A DNA stretch of 64,000 nt, taken from contig SUWH01000012.1 of NCBI GenBank assembly GCA_015061605.1, positions 1-64,000 on the forward strand, written 5' to 3'. Shown piece by piece: positions 34,267-43,944 of this stretch. A program made the position numbers and the translations under genes. Position 1 is the stretch's first letter. Every line of letters starts with the position of its first letter. Under the pieces are notes generated by a model. It did not search any database, was not told the origin of the DNA, and saw only the letters and a list, made by a program, of their open reading frames with translations. This stretch comes from Lentisphaerota bacterium. Its GTDB lineage: Bacteria > Verrucomicrobiota > Lentisphaeria > Victivallales > Victivallaceae.

Positions 34267-37200
34267 ATGAAAAAATTGTGGTTATTGATTCTGTCACTCT
34301 TCAGTACGGCAGTTCTGACCGCTGATGATGCTGTTGCAGAAAAGATGCTGTTGCGGCAGTGGGCTGGAAATGTTTCAATGAATATTCCGTTTATTGCTCA
34401 CAAGGTCAATATTGACGGCAATATCAATGGTAAAGAATGGGCAAAGGCGGCTGAGATCGCCGGCTTTTCGCTGCTCAAAGGTAACTATGTCTCCTGCGGA
34501 AGCGGCGCATTGAAACTTATGCGCGATAAAGACAATCTCTATATCGCCATCCGGATGAGTGCTGTAAACAATGAACCCGGCGGCGGTCTGCGTGCCGCTG
34601 TTACCGATCGTGACGGACAGGTGTATTTTGATGATTCAGTGGATATTCTGCTGATTTCCGATCACAACTCAAAAATCATGTATCAATTCATCATCAATCC
34701 GCTGGGGACACTCTGGGATGCCAGGCGTGATTTGGCTTTGAACGATGCCGTTGATCTCAAATGGAATTTGAAAAATGCCCGGGTCAAAGCGCAGGTCGTC
34801 AATGGTTTCTGGGATATTGAAGCTGCCTTCCCGCTTGCCGGTATCGGAATACCCAAAAAGTATCTCAAAATAAATGTCGGGCGCAATTGGAAAGAAGCAG
34901 GTCCCGCTCTGCTTAACGCGGCAAGTAAATATTTCACTGTTGACCGGATGGTCACTGTCCGCTGGGATAAAAAACGCGGTACGATGAGGCAACCTGATTT
35001 CGGCGCGATCGGCAACGGTGAGTGGAAAATAGCTTTGAGTGCCGACAATCCGACTGATAAGGAGCTTTGTCTGGCTGCGATGCTGCGTCATTACACTTAT
35101 TCTCCGGATAAAAAGCAGAAAATAATGCATAAAGATGTGATGAAAAGTGTTCCGGTAGCTCCCGGAAAATCGGCGTCGTTTTCTGCTGAATTTACCGCTC
35201 CGGGGGTGGAAAAATATTATTTTACTTCAGTGCTTTATGATCCCGTGACCCGTCTGGTCCATGCGTCAAGAAGTTTCACCGGTGAACGCGGCTCGACCGA
35301 ACGCCATCCGTCAAGTGCAGTTTTTGTTCTTCCCGGTCTGGGCACCGGAGAATGCCGCTACTATCCGGGGTATGACCGTGCCACTTTGCATTTCCGTACC
35401 GGTAATGGAAATATCAAAAATGCGGTGCTTATTCTGCCGGACGGTAAAGAAATTTCAGGGAAATTTGAACGGGGCAGTTTCTTTTTCCGTTTTCCGGTTC
35501 CAAAAACTGTCGGCAAATATGAGTTTGGCATGAAGTTTCCCGGAGTTAAAGGTAAAGATCTGTTTCCGAAAGCCTTTGCGCTGGAAAAACGCTCTTTTGC
35601 GTGGTTGGGGGCAAAGACCGGTTGTGACAAAATCGTGCTGCCGCCATTCAAGCCGCTTGAAGCCGGAAATGACGAGGTGAAGCTGCTTTTGAGCAAAGTC
35701 AAACTCAATTCTTCAGGGGTTTGGGATGATTTTGAAGCAGAAGAACATAAAATGCTCGCAGCTCCAATGTATTTTGAGGTTTCCTGCAACGGCAATACTG
35801 AACGTTTTGAGCCGGGTCAGCTCTCTGCTCCAACTGTGGAAGCTCAGGGATATGCCCTCAATCACAGTTTTACTTCGCGTACAAAATCCGGAATTGAACT
35901 CGGCGGTACTTCGCGCTGGGAATATGATGGTTTCCAATGGTTGAAAATGAAATTGTCCGCTTCCGGAAAGAAGATCGACCGCCTTACTTTATGCATACCG
36001 TTAAAAGATTCAGAAACACCTCTGTTTCATGTCGTTTCAAACTTTATCCGTAAAAATCCGGCAGGCTTGATACCCGGCGGCTCCGGAATCGTCTGGGACG
36101 GAACAAAATTGCCGAGAGTCAATGCGCAGGGTGTGGAAACACTTCATCCGCAAGGAGTCCCCTATATCTGGCTGGGAGGTGCTTCACGCGGCCTGGCATG
36201 TTTTACCGAGAGCAACGCCGGTTACAGTCTTGACCGCAAGCAAAGTTCTGTCCGGCTCATCCGCAAAGACGGTGTATTGACATTGGAATGGGATTTTATC
36301 AACACTCCGGTCAAACTGGGGAAAAATGCACGTGACTTTGAATTCGGTTTGATGCCGACTCCGGTCAAAAGAGTCGACCCGCGGCTCAATGAATATACTC
36401 ACGATGCCTATGGCGTCGGCGCTCGCGGGATGAAAAATTTCACCTTCGTTGCGCGGCAGTTGATGGGATTTACCTACTGGCCGCATGAACCATTCAATAA
36501 AGATTTCACTTTGTTCCGCGCTGCCTGCCGGGCTGTCCGCAACGGCGGCAAAGATAATATGAAAGCTGATCTTGATCTGTGGATGAAAAACTACGGTAAA
36601 CAGGTTTTTGACGAGATGTCGCGCGTGCCCAGCGCCGGAAATACTCCGACTCACTACGACAAGGTACGTGTGAACTATTGGCGTGCCCAGATGGACAGAC
36701 CGGAACGCCGTCCGGGAGTGCCGTATAAATATTCCGATCCCAAACTGATGTGGATGTTTGAAGATATTCCGGAATATTTCCGTGCTGAATGGTATAATCC
36801 GGCTCCGCAGAATTACTTCGGTGCGCGCCGGGTTTCGCTCACTCCATCGGAGATAGATTACATGATCTACTGCCTCGAACAGGAATTGGATAACGGTTGT
36901 CACGGCATCTATCTGGATGATATGTTCCTGATGCCGGATCCCAATCCGGAAACCATTGCCGTCCGGGATAATGAAGGAAATTTTCATCCCTCCAACGGTA
37001 TTCTCGGAATGCGCGAACTGGTTAAGCGTATTGCGGTACTTCAGCATAAACGCAATCTCTATCCGCGTCTGATCCAGATACATATGACCAATGCTTTGCT
37101 CATTCCCTGTTTCAGTCTGGCGACCAGTACGCTGGGGTGGGAAGACCATTACGGTGAAAAGCCCCATCCGGAACGCTTTCGTATCGATGAGATACTTGCA

Positions 37201-37707
37201 ACTGATTCCGGAACCCAGCTCGGTGTGGAATGCTGTATACTCGCCGGTATTTTCCGTCAGACTACCCCGAGAGATCAATGGGGAAAAAAGTTACGCAAGC
37301 TCACCCGCAGTATGATCGCGCTTTCGCTGCCGTTCAATGCAAAGTACAAATCTCCGATAAATACCGGTGCCGATGCGAAGTTTTATTACCGGATAATTTC
37401 GCTTGCCTCTGACTTCGGTTTCTGGAAAAAGGAGTGTAAATTTGTTCCATTCTGGCATCCGGATGCCGTTGCGCTTCGGGTCAATGATGACAAAGTATTG
37501 GCAAGTTCGTGGCGTTTCCCCGGTAAAGTTATGTTGATATTGGGCAATACGGACAAGTCAGGAAAAACTTTGAAATTGACCGTTGACCGCAAAGCGTTGC
37601 AGCTGCCGGACAGCTTTAAGCTTGTCGATGCTGAAACCGGAAAAGCGGAAAAACCATCCTCAATCATCGTGGACGGTTATGACTTCAAACTTCTTATCTT
37701 GGAATAA
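34267..37707 (+). CDS. Secreted CBM9-like protein with glycosidase-like domain (DUF6067 type)
   Basis: 1146 residues from the ATG at 34267 (AAGGAG nine bases upstream). Signal peptide ends near LTADDAVA. Residues about 35-210 form a CBM9-like beta-sandwich (AHKVNIDGNINGKEWAKAA, DNLYIAIRM, YFDDSVDILL). A large region of sandwich and TIM-barrel character follows, with GIYLDDMFLMP, AEWYNPAPQNYFG and GWEDHYGEK as candidate active-site segments. It resembles the large glycosidase-like proteins of Lentisphaerota and Planctomycetota usually called DUF6067. The substrate is unknown. It probably acts outside the inner membrane on a complex glycan, upstream of the cytoplasmic enzyme before it. Confidence 0.75.
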   Translation: MKKLWLLILSLFSTAVLTADDAVAEKMLLRQWAGNVSMNIPFIAHKVNIDGNINGKEWAKAAEIAGFSLLKGNYVSCGSGALKLMRDKDNLYIAIRMSAVNNEPGGGLRAAVTDRDGQVYFDDSVDILLISDHNSKIMYQFIINPLGTLWDARRDLALNDAVDLKWNLKNARVKAQVVNGFWDIEAAFPLAGIGIPKKYLKINVGRNWKEAGPALLNAASKYFTVDRMVTVRWDKKRGTMRQPDFGAIGNGEWKIALSADNPTDKELCLAAMLRHYTYSPDKKQKIMHKDVMKSVPVAPGKSASFSAEFTAPGVEKYYFTSVLYDPVTRLVHASRSFTGERGSTERHPSSAVFVLPGLGTGECRYYPGYDRATLHFRTGNGNIKNAVLILPDGKEISGKFERGSFFFRFPVPKTVGKYEFGMKFPGVKGKDLFPKAFALEKRSFAWLGAKTGCDKIVLPPFKPLEAGNDEVKLLLSKVKLNSSGVWDDFEAEEHKMLAAPMYFEVSCNGNTERFEPGQLSAPTVEAQGYALNHSFTSRTKSGIELGGTSRWEYDGFQWLKMKLSASGKKIDRLTLCIPLKDSETPLFHVVSNFIRKNPAGLIPGGSGIVWDGTKLPRVNAQGVETLHPQGVPYIWLGGASRGLACFTESNAGYSLDRKQSSVRLIRKDGVLTLEWDFINTPVKLGKNARDFEFGLMPTPVKRVDPRLNEYTHDAYGVGARGMKNFTFVARQLMGFTYWPHEPFNKDFTLFRAACRAVRNGGKDNMKADLDLWMKNYGKQVFDEMSRVPSAGNTPTHYDKVRVNYWRAQMDRPERRPGVPYKYSDPKLMWMFEDIPEYFRAEWYNPAPQNYFGARRVSLTPSEIDYMIYCLEQELDNGCHGIYLDDMFLMPDPNPETIAVRDNEGNFHPSNGILGMRELVKRIAVLQHKRNLYPRLIQIHMTNALLIPCFSLATSTLGWEDHYGEKPHPERFRIDEILATDSGTQLGVECCILAGIFRQTTPRDQWGKKLRKLTRSMIALSLPFNAKYKSPINTGADAKFYYRIISLASDFGFWKKECKFVPFWHPDAVALRVNDDKVLASSWRFPGKVMLILGNTDKSGKTLKLTVDRKALQLPDSFKLVDAETGKAEKPSSIIVDGYDFKLLILE

Positions 37708-37713
37708 GTACCA

Positions 37714-38679
37714 ATGAGTAAAAATAAGTTTTCCAGCAGCGGTTTCATCCGCCACTTGCAGGGATTGATAAAAAACGGATACTTTCCCCGGGATAAAAAG
37801 CTTCCAAGCGTCCGGCAGTTGGCGGAACAGTTCGGGGTCGGACGGCAGATCGCACTTTTTTCACTGGGGCAACTGGTAAAGCAGCATATTTTGATCAGCG
37901 TCAACCGCAAGGGATACTTTATCAATCCGGAATATTCCGCCGGTAAATTTTACCGAATCGGATTTCTTGACAATGAAAGCAATTCTCTACGCAACGCATA
38001 TTCGTCCCAATTTTACTATGCTGCATTGAGTTACGGCTATCAGCTGATCCCGGTCAACCGCTTCGAAAATGATGAAGAACTTCCGGAAATGCTCAAACGT
38101 TATCCCGATATTGACGGTATCATTGTCACCGGCAGACATATCACCGACCGGATGCTTGTTCCGCTTGCCAGGGGAAAAATTCCCTATGCAGTATTCGGGA
38201 CTTATAATATTTCATCGCGTCATCCGGCGGTAAATTTCCGCAATCCTGAAAAACGTTTTGATTCTGTTGCCCGATGGATTTTGGAACATGACATAAAATC
38301 TGCCGCCATTGTCGCCGGTCCGCAAAGTTCTTTCAGTGAACAACATACGCTTTCTTTATGGCAAACTTCCCTGATGCGTAAAGTTCCGGGATGCCGTATT
38401 ATTCCGGTTCACGCTTTGAATGACGGTTACCGGGAAGTCAGCATGCTTCTTGAAGACCCGGTTCCGCCTGAATTGTTCATTTTCTGCGGTGAACACTGTA
38501 TGGGATACAAGCAGTATGCATTTGATCACCCGAATGTGAAATTGCCGCGGGCAATAATTTCGCAAACCTGGCAGATCCCGATGCCGGAGGAGTTGGTGGA
38601 TTTTATCATCCCGTCTCCGTCGCGGGAAGATTTTTTGATCGTTATGAAAGAGATATTGGAGAAACTCAACTGTATTTAA
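37714..38679 (+). CDS. GntR-type transcriptional regulator with sugar-binding domain
   Basis: 321 residues. The N-terminal winged HTH (about 8-72) reads LPSVRQLAEQFGVGRQIALFSLGQLVKQH. The rest (about 85-320) resembles a LacI/periplasmic-binding-type effector domain (IGFLDNE..., DIDGIIVTGRHIT). It lies inside the island, six bases after the glycosidase-like gene, and probably senses the sugar that the island handles. Likely target: the operator-like repeats at 32156-32187. Confidence 0.85.
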   Translation: MSKNKFSSSGFIRHLQGLIKNGYFPRDKKLPSVRQLAEQFGVGRQIALFSLGQLVKQHILISVNRKGYFINPEYSAGKFYRIGFLDNESNSLRNAYSSQFYYAALSYGYQLIPVNRFENDEELPEMLKRYPDIDGIIVTGRHITDRMLVPLARGKIPYAVFGTYNISSRHPAVNFRNPEKRFDSVARWILEHDIKSAAIVAGPQSSFSEQHTLSLWQTSLMRKVPGCRIIPVHALNDGYREVSMLLEDPVPPELFIFCGEHCMGYKQYAFDHPNVKLPRAIISQTWQIPMPEELVDFIIPSPSREDFLIVMKEILEKLNCI

Positions 38680-38692
38680 ATAGGAGAAAATC

Positions 38693-39502
38693 ATGAAAAA
38701 GTTTCTGTTTACTGTCGGAGTATTACTGCTGTTTGTCACGCTCAATGCCGCATTGCCGCCGGTAATAAGTATCCGCTGCGGTAAGTTGGATTTCAAATTG
38801 AGCAACTATCAGTCGTGGAATTTGTGCGAAATCAACTTCAATAAGGTCAATGTCTGCCGCAACATAAGCTACTTCGGCAATGTGGCGATGTTCAAAATCA
38901 ACGGCAAAGACAGCTGGGTCGGTTCCGGTCACAAGGATAACGCTAAAAAAGGTGAAACTGAAGTCAAAGTACAGTTTTTCGCCGATGGCAAAGAGTTTAC
39001 GCCGGATAAAAAGATGCGCGAAGTTACAGAATTTGAACTTAAGAAAAGTTCCGTTCTGCTCGATTTGAAAATCGAATATACCCTGAAAGTCAAGGACAGC
39101 GAAATTTATGAACACGCAAAAATAACCGTACTCCGCGATAATTATGTGAGATTACTTTATCTTTTTATGCACCCGTGGTGTCCGATATTCACCCGTGCCG
39201 ACTTTGATCTTGGCAACGGAAAGATCGAAACTGTCGAACTTGCCGGTAAACGGGCACTTTCCCGCCCCAAAGGAGCAATGTCTGCCACCTATTACGCTCC
39301 GGAACAGAAGTTCATTACCACCACTCAAGTCAAAGCGATAAAACCATTTTACAATGGCGAAGATAATATCTTTCATCTCTGGAACCGGGGTGATAAACAT
39401 GACCGCAAACTCTATTTCCAAGCTGTAAACAAGAGAAATATGAAAACCGGTGAGAGCGGCGAATATGAGGCGGTAACCAGATTTTTTATCTCTGAAAAAT
39501 GA
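38693..39502 (+). CDS. Secreted protein of unknown function in the sugar island
   Basis: 269 residues, with GGAG upstream of the ATG. Signal peptide MKKFLFTVGVLLLFVTLNAA. The mature protein is beta-rich, Lys-rich and has no metal-binding or catalytic motif that stands out; blocks such as SATYYAPEQKFITTTQVK suggest a carbohydrate-binding or lyase-like sandwich. Its stop overlaps the next frame's upstream ATG, so translation is coupled. Not recognised. Confidence 0.65.
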   Translation: MKKFLFTVGVLLLFVTLNAALPPVISIRCGKLDFKLSNYQSWNLCEINFNKVNVCRNISYFGNVAMFKINGKDSWVGSGHKDNAKKGETEVKVQFFADGKEFTPDKKMREVTEFELKKSSVLLDLKIEYTLKVKDSEIYEHAKITVLRDNYVRLLYLFMHPWCPIFTRADFDLGNGKIETVELAGKRALSRPKGAMSATYYAPEQKFITTTQVKAIKPFYNGEDNIFHLWNRGDKHDRKLYFQAVNKRNMKTGESGEYEAVTRFFISEK

Positions 39503-39510
39503 GGTGTTTT

Positions 39511-41283
39511 ATGATGAAACGCACTGTTCTGTTTTTGTTGTTTTGTGCGGCATCATTTCATCTTTTTGCCGCGCCGCGTAAAGCGGTTTATGTTCCGGAA
39601 ATTTCCGGAATTGTGAAAATTGACGGAAAAATGGATGAGTCTGTCTGGCTCCGGGCGGCTCTTATTGAAAACTTTTATCAGTTTAAAACCGCAAAAGCTT
39701 TTCCGGGAAAAATTTCAGCCAGATTGTGGCGCGACAGTGAAAATCTTTATATCGGCATCAGAGTTCCATGTCCGCAAGGCGTCAAAGTCAAGCCGTGGAG
39801 TGCCAAAGTTGAACTGCTTGCCGGAAATATTGATGAGCCGGAATTTTACAATCAATATATCTGGATGGGAGGACGTGTCCGTTATGACGGTGCCGGTTCA
39901 AGTGATAACTGGAAAAGTGCAAACCGCTTTTCCGGCGATGTATGGACTTCGGAAACTGCGATCCCGTTGTCGCACTTCAGTTTCCGGGATGGCGGGATGC
40001 TTTTCAACCTCTGCATCACTCCGCCTGACAGTAAAATTTCAGCCGTCTGGGAAAATTGCGGGAACAAATTATACAATCTTGCCAATTACGGTGAATTGCT
40101 GCTGATCGATTACGATACCGCAGCACGTTTGCGCAAAAAGGCGGCTCCGGCAGAAAAGTTGTCCGGAGAAAAATATCAGACATTGGCGGATCGTCCCATT
40201 TCCATTTTCGGTCCCTGGCTTCATGCTCCGGAAAAGTCCGGCATCAGCATCGGTTTTATTTCCTCCGTTCCGGCGACAGCTGCCGCCCGTTACCGGATCA
40301 AAGGTACATCCCAATGGCAAACGCAAGCCGGAGATATTTTATGGGGCGCAAAGAGTCTGGTCAAAAAGAATCATCAGCTGCACTTGAGTAATTTGAAGAA
40401 CGGAGTTACTTATGAATATCAGATCGGTATTATTCCTGCCGGAGAAAATGCAGTTGAGTTTTTCCCTGAAATACGGGAATTTACTCTGCCGTCAGCTGCA
40501 CAGGAAAATCTCACTTTCGCAGTCGTTTCCGATATTCATAACTTCCGTCAGCGTCTGAATAAACTTATGCCTTTGGTCAACGGATGCGATTTCCTGGTCA
40601 ATCTGGGCGATATGGTCAATATCGCCAATGCGCCGGGATTCTTTTTGAATGGCTATCTTGCCGGAGAACTGGAGTTTGCCGCTTCACGTCCGCTGGTCAA
40701 TTTGCGCGGCAATCACGAATTCCGCGGTTTGATGCCGGAGCTCTTTTTTGAATATTTCCGCCGCCCGGATAATAAACCGTATTTTTTAAGCCGGCTGGGA
40801 AACCTATGCATCATCGGTCTGGATGCCGGTGAAGACGGCAGAGAACCCATATCCATGACCATTTTAAATGGTGAACGCCAATGGTTGAAGTCGGCAGTCA
40901 GAACCCCCGAGTTTCAAACTGCCAAACACCGCATCATACTTATCCACATCCCGCCGATGCAGAATAATTCCACCACACAGCGGGTGACTTCTTTAATCGA
41001 CGGGATTTTTACCGGAGATAATGCCGAAAAGATCGATATACTTTTGGCGGGACACACTCACAAGGCGAGTTTTACTCCGGCAAACAGTTCAGAGTGTACT
41101 GTTTATGAGCCGAAAATGCAAAAACTTCAGGTGGTGAAAATGCCGTTCCCGGTCATCTGTAACAGCGGCATGGGAGAAACATTGCTCAAAGTTGAAGTAA
41201 AAGGTGATTCTCTGGAAGTTATTTGCTTGCGTAAAGACGGAAGCGAACTTTTCCGCCACCGGATCCATAAGCCGCAAAAATAA
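39511..41283 (+). CDS. CBM9-like domain plus secreted metallophosphoesterase
   Basis: 590 residues. Start taken at ATG 39511 after GAGG; 39499 is possible but lacks a site. Signal peptide ends near LFAAPRK. Residues about 25-200 are a CBM9-like sandwich (VKIDGKMDESVWLRAA, ENLYIGIRV). An Fn3-like segment (about 245-325) with YEYQIGIIP follows. Then a calcineurin-type phosphatase with SDIHNF, LGDMVN, LRGNHEF, LIHIPP and AGHTH. Architecture is close to purple acid phosphatase-like proteins with an added sugar-binding module. It may remove phosphate from glycans outside the cell. Last gene of the island. Confidence 0.8.
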   Translation: MMKRTVLFLLFCAASFHLFAAPRKAVYVPEISGIVKIDGKMDESVWLRAALIENFYQFKTAKAFPGKISARLWRDSENLYIGIRVPCPQGVKVKPWSAKVELLAGNIDEPEFYNQYIWMGGRVRYDGAGSSDNWKSANRFSGDVWTSETAIPLSHFSFRDGGMLFNLCITPPDSKISAVWENCGNKLYNLANYGELLLIDYDTAARLRKKAAPAEKLSGEKYQTLADRPISIFGPWLHAPEKSGISIGFISSVPATAAARYRIKGTSQWQTQAGDILWGAKSLVKKNHQLHLSNLKNGVTYEYQIGIIPAGENAVEFFPEIREFTLPSAAQENLTFAVVSDIHNFRQRLNKLMPLVNGCDFLVNLGDMVNIANAPGFFLNGYLAGELEFAASRPLVNLRGNHEFRGLMPELFFEYFRRPDNKPYFLSRLGNLCIIGLDAGEDGREPISMTILNGERQWLKSAVRTPEFQTAKHRIILIHIPPMQNNSTTQRVTSLIDGIFTGDNAEKIDILLAGHTHKASFTPANSSECTVYEPKMQKLQVVKMPFPVICNSGMGETLLKVEVKGDSLEVICLRKDGSELFRHRIHKPQK

Positions 41284-41382
41284 TATCTGTGATGTTTTTT
41301 TTGTTTTTGTTGTGGTAATCGCTGCATTGCAATGCTATATTATTATGATGCAGTATGCTCAAACTAATTTAAGGAGATCATT

Positions 41383-42636
41383 ATGTCTAAATCTTTTATT
41401 GTACGTCCGGAAAAAGGAGAATACGTTTATACTGATAAAAACGGCAAACTTCAGGTGCCGGATACTCCCATTATCAGCTTTATCGAGGGTGACGGTACCG
41501 GTCCTGATATTATGAAGGCCTCACTTTACATGTGGAACGCCGCCATTGAAAAAGCCTACGGTAAAAAGCGTTCCATCGCCTGGCAGGAGATCTATGCCGG
41601 AGAAAAAGCCAACGCCGTCTACAATGAAACCATCTGGCTCCCCGAAGAGACCGTCGAAGAGATCTCGCGCTGTCTCGTCGCTATCAAAGGACCTTTGACC
41701 ACCCCGGTCGGCGGCGGATTCCGTTCCATCAACGTTTCTTTGCGTCAGAAACTGGATCTCTACGCCTGCGTCCGTCCGGTTCGTTACTTCAACGGAGTGC
41801 CTTCTCCGGTTCTCCATCCGGAAAAGACCGATATGATCGTTTTCCGTGAAAATACCGAAGATATCTATGCCGGTATCGAATGGAACGCCGGTACTCCCGA
41901 AGCCAAACAGGTCATCGAGTTTCTCCAGAAGACCATGAATGTCACCAAGATCCGCTTCCCCGAAACTTCCAGTATCGGTATCAAACCGGTTTCACAGGAA
42001 GGCAGTGAACGCCTGATCCGCGCCGCTATCGATTATGCGGTCAAAAACAACCGTAAGAGTGTCACCTTTGTCCACAAGGGCAACATCATGAAGTTCACCG
42101 AAGGCGGTTTCAAAAACTGGGGTTACGATCTTGTCCGCCGCGAGTATGCCGATGTGGCGATCCCCGCTGATGACTGCAATTGGCAGCCGCCCGCAGGTAA
42201 AATTCTGGTCAAAGACTGCATCTGTGATGCCTTTTTGCAGCAGATACTCACCCGTCCCGATGAATACGATGTCATTGCCACATTGAATTTGAACGGCGAC
42301 TACGTTTCCGATGCGCTCGCCGCCTGTGTCGGCGGTATCGGTATCGCTCCGGGAGCGAATATCAACTATCTTACCGGTCACGCACTCTTTGAAGCGACTC
42401 ACGGAACTGCTCCCAAATATGCCGGTATGGACAAGGTCAACCCCTGCAGTCTGGCGCTTTCCGGAGAAATGATGCTCCGTCATCTGGGATGGACCGAAGC
42501 TGCGGATGTCCTTATTTCCGGTATCGCTTCAGCGATCTCCGATAAGGTCATGACCTACGATCTGGCGCGTCTGGCGGCAAATGCGACTGAAGTGAGCTGT
42601 TCCGGATTTGCCAAAGCGGTCGTCGAACGGATGTGA
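41383..42636 (+). CDS. icd: Isocitrate dehydrogenase (NADP-dependent type)
   Basis: 417 residues, the size of the E. coli enzyme. Substrate-binding [22 protein letters not shown], the [14 protein letters not shown] segment, [13 protein letters not shown] and [13 protein letters not shown] are present. HGTAPKYAG is the region that selects NADP in this class. Oxidative decarboxylation to 2-oxoglutarate in the cytoplasm. AAGGAGAT precedes the ATG. It leads a packed run, three bases before the ATPase gene. Confidence 0.95.
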   Translation: MSKSFIVRPEKGEYVYTDKNGKLQVPDTPIISFIEGDGTGPDIMKASLYMWNAAIEKAYGKKRSIAWQEIYAGEKANAVYNETIWLPEETVEEISRCLVAIKGPLTTPVGGGFRSINVSLRQKLDLYACVRPVRYFNGVPSPVLHPEKTDMIVFRENTEDIYAGIEWNAGTPEAKQVIEFLQKTMNVTKIRFPETSSIGIKPVSQEGSERLIRAAIDYAVKNNRKSVTFVHKGNIMKFTEGGFKNWGYDLVRREYADVAIPADDCNWQPPAGKILVKDCICDAFLQQILTRPDEYDVIATLNLNGDYVSDALAACVGGIGIAPGANINYLTGHALFEATHGTAPKYAGMDKVNPCSLALSGEMMLRHLGWTEAADVLISGIASAISDKVMTYDLARLAANATEVSCSGFAKAVVERM

Positions 42637-42639
42637 TCT

Positions 42640-43944
42640 ATGAGCGGAAGTGAGTTGTCAGCCGCATTGAATGCCTTTGAGGTTCTTTTCTGTCTTCCCG
42701 ATGAAGAGGGACGGTTGAAAAGTTCCTCAAATACGCCTTTGCCCGCGCTTGGCAATTTTCTTAAGGCGTTGAATGTTGAAGCAGTTCCCGGTATGGCAAG
42801 TGCCGCAGATTATCTCAATACTCTGTGCAAAGCTGCCGGGAAAGGCGATTTTGCCGATCTTCTGGCCCGCGAAGTTTTTGATGCGCTGATAACGCTGAAT
42901 ATTTTTCCGGATGATCTCGCTGATGCTTCTGCTGAAAGCGACAGCAAGTTTCTGTTGGAAAATATTTTGACTTTGTTCCGTTTCCTGCGGAAATATGATC
43001 GTTCACAAATTCCCGGTGGTGCAGAGAAACTTCTGCCCCGCGCCCGCACGCTGTTCGGAAATATCCCGGACAATGTTGAAAATGTCATTGAATTGCTCAA
43101 AAAGAGTGATCCCTTCAGTTCCGGACGGGTTTTCTGTTACCGGCAGCGCCGTTTTGTCGCAGTTGAACCGTCTTCGGTGCGGGATGTCAGCAAATTTTAC
43201 GGTTATCCCGGAGTACGTAATGCCTATGAGGATCACTTCCGGGATTTTGCCTGCGGCAGAACCAATCTGCCGCTTCTCATCAACAGTTTGCCCGGTTACG
43301 GGAAAACCAGTATGGTCATATCCTACGCTCTGGCACAGAAAAATATCATCCCCATTCTGGCTGAGCCCGATGCTCTGGAAGAAAACTGGACGCCGCTTAT
43401 CCAATCGCTTGCCAAACGGAATGATCACCGGTTTGTGATATTCTTTGACGATATCGATCCGGCAAAGGTCGACTGGTACAGTTTCCGCACCAATGTCGGC
43501 GGCGCTTTTGCACCTCCGGATAATGTGATGCCGGTTTTGACTGCCAACTATGAATTTCCTGCCAGTATACTTTCGCGGGGCAGAAAGATCACCTATCCGG
43601 TCTTTGATGAATTGCGCTGTTCGGAGATGATCGAAGATTTCCTGCGCGGTTTCGGTATGCAGCGGCCTCCGGTGAATCTGATTTCACTCATCGGAGCGGA
43701 ATACACCAACGAGTTCGGGCAGAAGAAGTTCACTGAACTTTCTCCGCGTACTTTGATCCGCTATCTCGGCATTTATGAGCGTGATCAGAATAAACGCCGT
43801 ACTATGATCGAACTTGCTTCCGGAGAGATGATCACCCGTCCTGATCCGGAACTGTTTTACGAATTCAATATCAACTTGATGCGTACCCTCTACGGAGAGG
43901 AGTATATTCAGCGTCTGCTTAAAGAGAAGTTGCGCGAATTATGA
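42640..43944 (+). CDS. AAA-type ATPase (DUF815-like)
   Basis: 434 residues. A helical N-terminal half (about 1-200) precedes an ATPase core: a variant Walker A NSLPGYGKTS (about 213-222) and Walker B RFVIFFDDID (about 264-273), then a sensor-like PVLTANYEFP. The order GKTS, FFDD, PDN, (T/S)AN matches DUF815-family ATPases, which have no assigned role. It lies between icd and mreC and overlaps mreC by ATGA, so it is co-expressed with cell-shape genes. Confidence 0.75.
   Translation: MSGSELSAALNAFEVLFCLPDEEGRLKSSSNTPLPALGNFLKALNVEAVPGMASAADYLNTLCKAAGKGDFADLLAREVFDALITLNIFPDDLADASAESDSKFLLENILTLFRFLRKYDRSQIPGGAEKLLPRARTLFGNIPDNVENVIELLKKSDPFSSGRVFCYRQRRFVAVEPSSVRDVSKFYGYPGVRNAYEDHFRDFACGRTNLPLLINSLPGYGKTSMVISYALAQKNIIPILAEPDALEENWTPLIQSLAKRNDHRFVIFFDDIDPAKVDWYSFRTNVGGAFAPPDNVMPVLTANYEFPASILSRGRKITYPVFDELRCSEMIEDFLRGFGMQRPPVNLISLIGAEYTNEFGQKKFTELSPRTLIRYLGIYERDQNKRRTMIELASGEMITRPDPELFYEFNINLMRTLYGEEYIQRLLKEKLREL

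Noticed and set aside
36184-37278. 364-codon frame antisense to the CBM9/glycosidase-like gene
   Set aside because: No ribosome binding site or motif; shadow of a long GC-biased gene.
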